64,000 nucleotides of DNA from Mameliella sp. MMSF_3455 (GTDB taxonomy: Bacteria > Pseudomonadota > Alphaproteobacteria > Rhodobacterales > Rhodobacteraceae), in contig NZ_JASHJL010000016.1 of NCBI RefSeq assembly GCF_030733205.1, forward strand, positions 55,550-119,549, written 5' to 3'. This document shows, one piece after another, positions 63,542-64,000 of this stretch. Within the stretch, counting starts at the first letter, position 1, and each line of letters opens with the position of its first letter. The translations under genes and the position numbers were made by a program. The notes under the pieces are model-generated. The model was given only the letters and a program-made list of their open reading frames with translations, did no database searches and was not told the origin of the DNA.

Positions 63542-64000
63542 ATGGACTTGCCTGTCACCTCCGACCTGATGCCCGGCCAGCTCTTGGCGCGGGGCGTGTG
63601 CCGCCACCTGGCGGGGCATGGCTTTGCCGTGATCGAGGAATTCGTGCCCGACCGGGGGTTGCGGGTGGACGTCATGGCGCTGGGCCCCAAGGGTGAGCTG
63701 TGGGTGGTCGAGTGCAAGTCGAGCCGCGGGGATTACATGAGCGACGGCAAGTGGCAGGGGTACCTGGACTGGTGTGACCGCTATTTCTGGGCGGTGGACC
63801 AGGCGTTCCCGACCGACCTGCTGCCCGAGGGGACGGGGCTGATCATCGCCGATGCCTACGATGCCGAGATCCTGCGCATGGGGCCCGAGGACAAGCTGGC
63901 GGCGGCCCGGCGCAACAAGCTGATCCGCAAGTTCGCGGTCCATGCGGCGCGGCGGCTGCACGGGTTGCGCGATCCCGGCGCGGGGCTGGAACACCTGGGC
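63542..64000 (+). CDS. mmcB: MmcB-family DNA repair protein (runs off the edge)
   Basis: At least 153 aa, with no stop before the window end. LLARGVCRHLAGHGFAVIEEF, then LRVDVMALGPKGELWVVECKSSRGDYMSDGKW shows the D-x(n)-E-x-K core of a PD-(D/E)xK nuclease, and QGYLDWCDRYFWAV and FPTDLLPEGTGLIIAD follow, all typical of MmcB. In Caulobacter MmcB acts in SOS-linked mutagenesis. ATG 63542 is preferred; ATG 63524 in frame is possible. Confidence 0.88.
   Translation, partial: MDLPVTSDLMPGQLLARGVCRHLAGHGFAVIEEFVPDRGLRVDVMALGPKGELWVVECKSSRGDYMSDGKWQGYLDWCDRYFWAVDQAFPTDLLPEGTGLIIADAYDAEILRMGPEDKLAAARRNKLIRKFAVHAARRLHGLRDPGAGLEHLG

Overview
The window is high-GC, densely packed DNA from an alphaproteobacterium, most likely of the Rhodobacteraceae/Roseobacter group. 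The evidence is the gene order hisD - ArsC-like - UPF0262 - small phosphatase - infA - maf - short RNase E/G - yacG, a ribB(A)-ribH-nusB cluster, and a 1-2 bp overlap style (ATGA, TGATG) typical of that group. Host DNA occupies about 1-16,101 and 56,558-64,000. It is interrupted by one apparently complete prophage of about 40 kb, inserted in the 3' end of a tRNA-Tyr gene and bounded by a 21-bp direct repeat (16,102-16,122 and 56,537-56,557).

Left host arm: histidine biosynthesis (hisD), several small enzymes, infA with a hairpin terminator, maf/RNase/yacG, a PLP enzyme, a 5-oxoprolinase operon (pxpBCA), and a zinc-uptake locus with znuA divergent from zur-znuC-znuB. Two Zur-box-like palindromes lie between them. 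ZnuA has a very long His/Asp loop encoded by tandem DNA repeats. A multi-pass membrane protein closes this arm.

Prophage: a leftward early operon (22,231 down to 16,189) encodes an Acb2/Tad1-like small protein (candidate anti-CBASS or anti-Thoeris sponge), a DHH phosphoesterase, a DUF2303 protein, a ParB-like protein, a methyltransferase-like protein, an excisionase-like HTH protein and a tyrosine integrase. The immunity region has a lambda-like layout: a repressor, a Cro-like protein, and related operator motifs both between them and in front of the leftward operon. Rightward early genes lead to a probable replication origin (27,374-27,569) with a DnaA box and short direct repeats. A siphovirus-type late operon follows: HNH, terminase, portal, S49-type head protease, HK97 capsid, connectors, major tail protein, tape measure, a tail-tip set ordered like the gene transfer agent tail genes, and a beta-helix tailspike. 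After that come the lysis genes, with a nested lipoprotein that may be an o-spanin, and further virion-like genes including one with eleven 22-24-residue repeats.

At the right end of the prophage (52,067-56,500) base composition changes sharply to AT-rich. Here lies a cargo block: a GHKL-ATPase/STAS-like gene pair, a thermonuclease-family gene with a decayed partial copy beside it, a large nuclease-like (DUF4365-type) gene, and a duplicated ~90-bp module on either side of the last two intact genes. This block and the Acb2-like gene are the best candidates for an undescribed phage-encoded interference or counter-defence system.

Right host arm: tRNA-Tyr, rlmB, a zinc-ribbon protein, ribB with a GTP cyclohydrolase II-like domain that lacks the zinc cysteines, ribH, nusB, two tandem paralogous membrane proteins, a conserved-looking structured RNA candidate, a periplasmic ClpP-like protein, a membrane/coiled-coil protein, and mmcB running off the edge.
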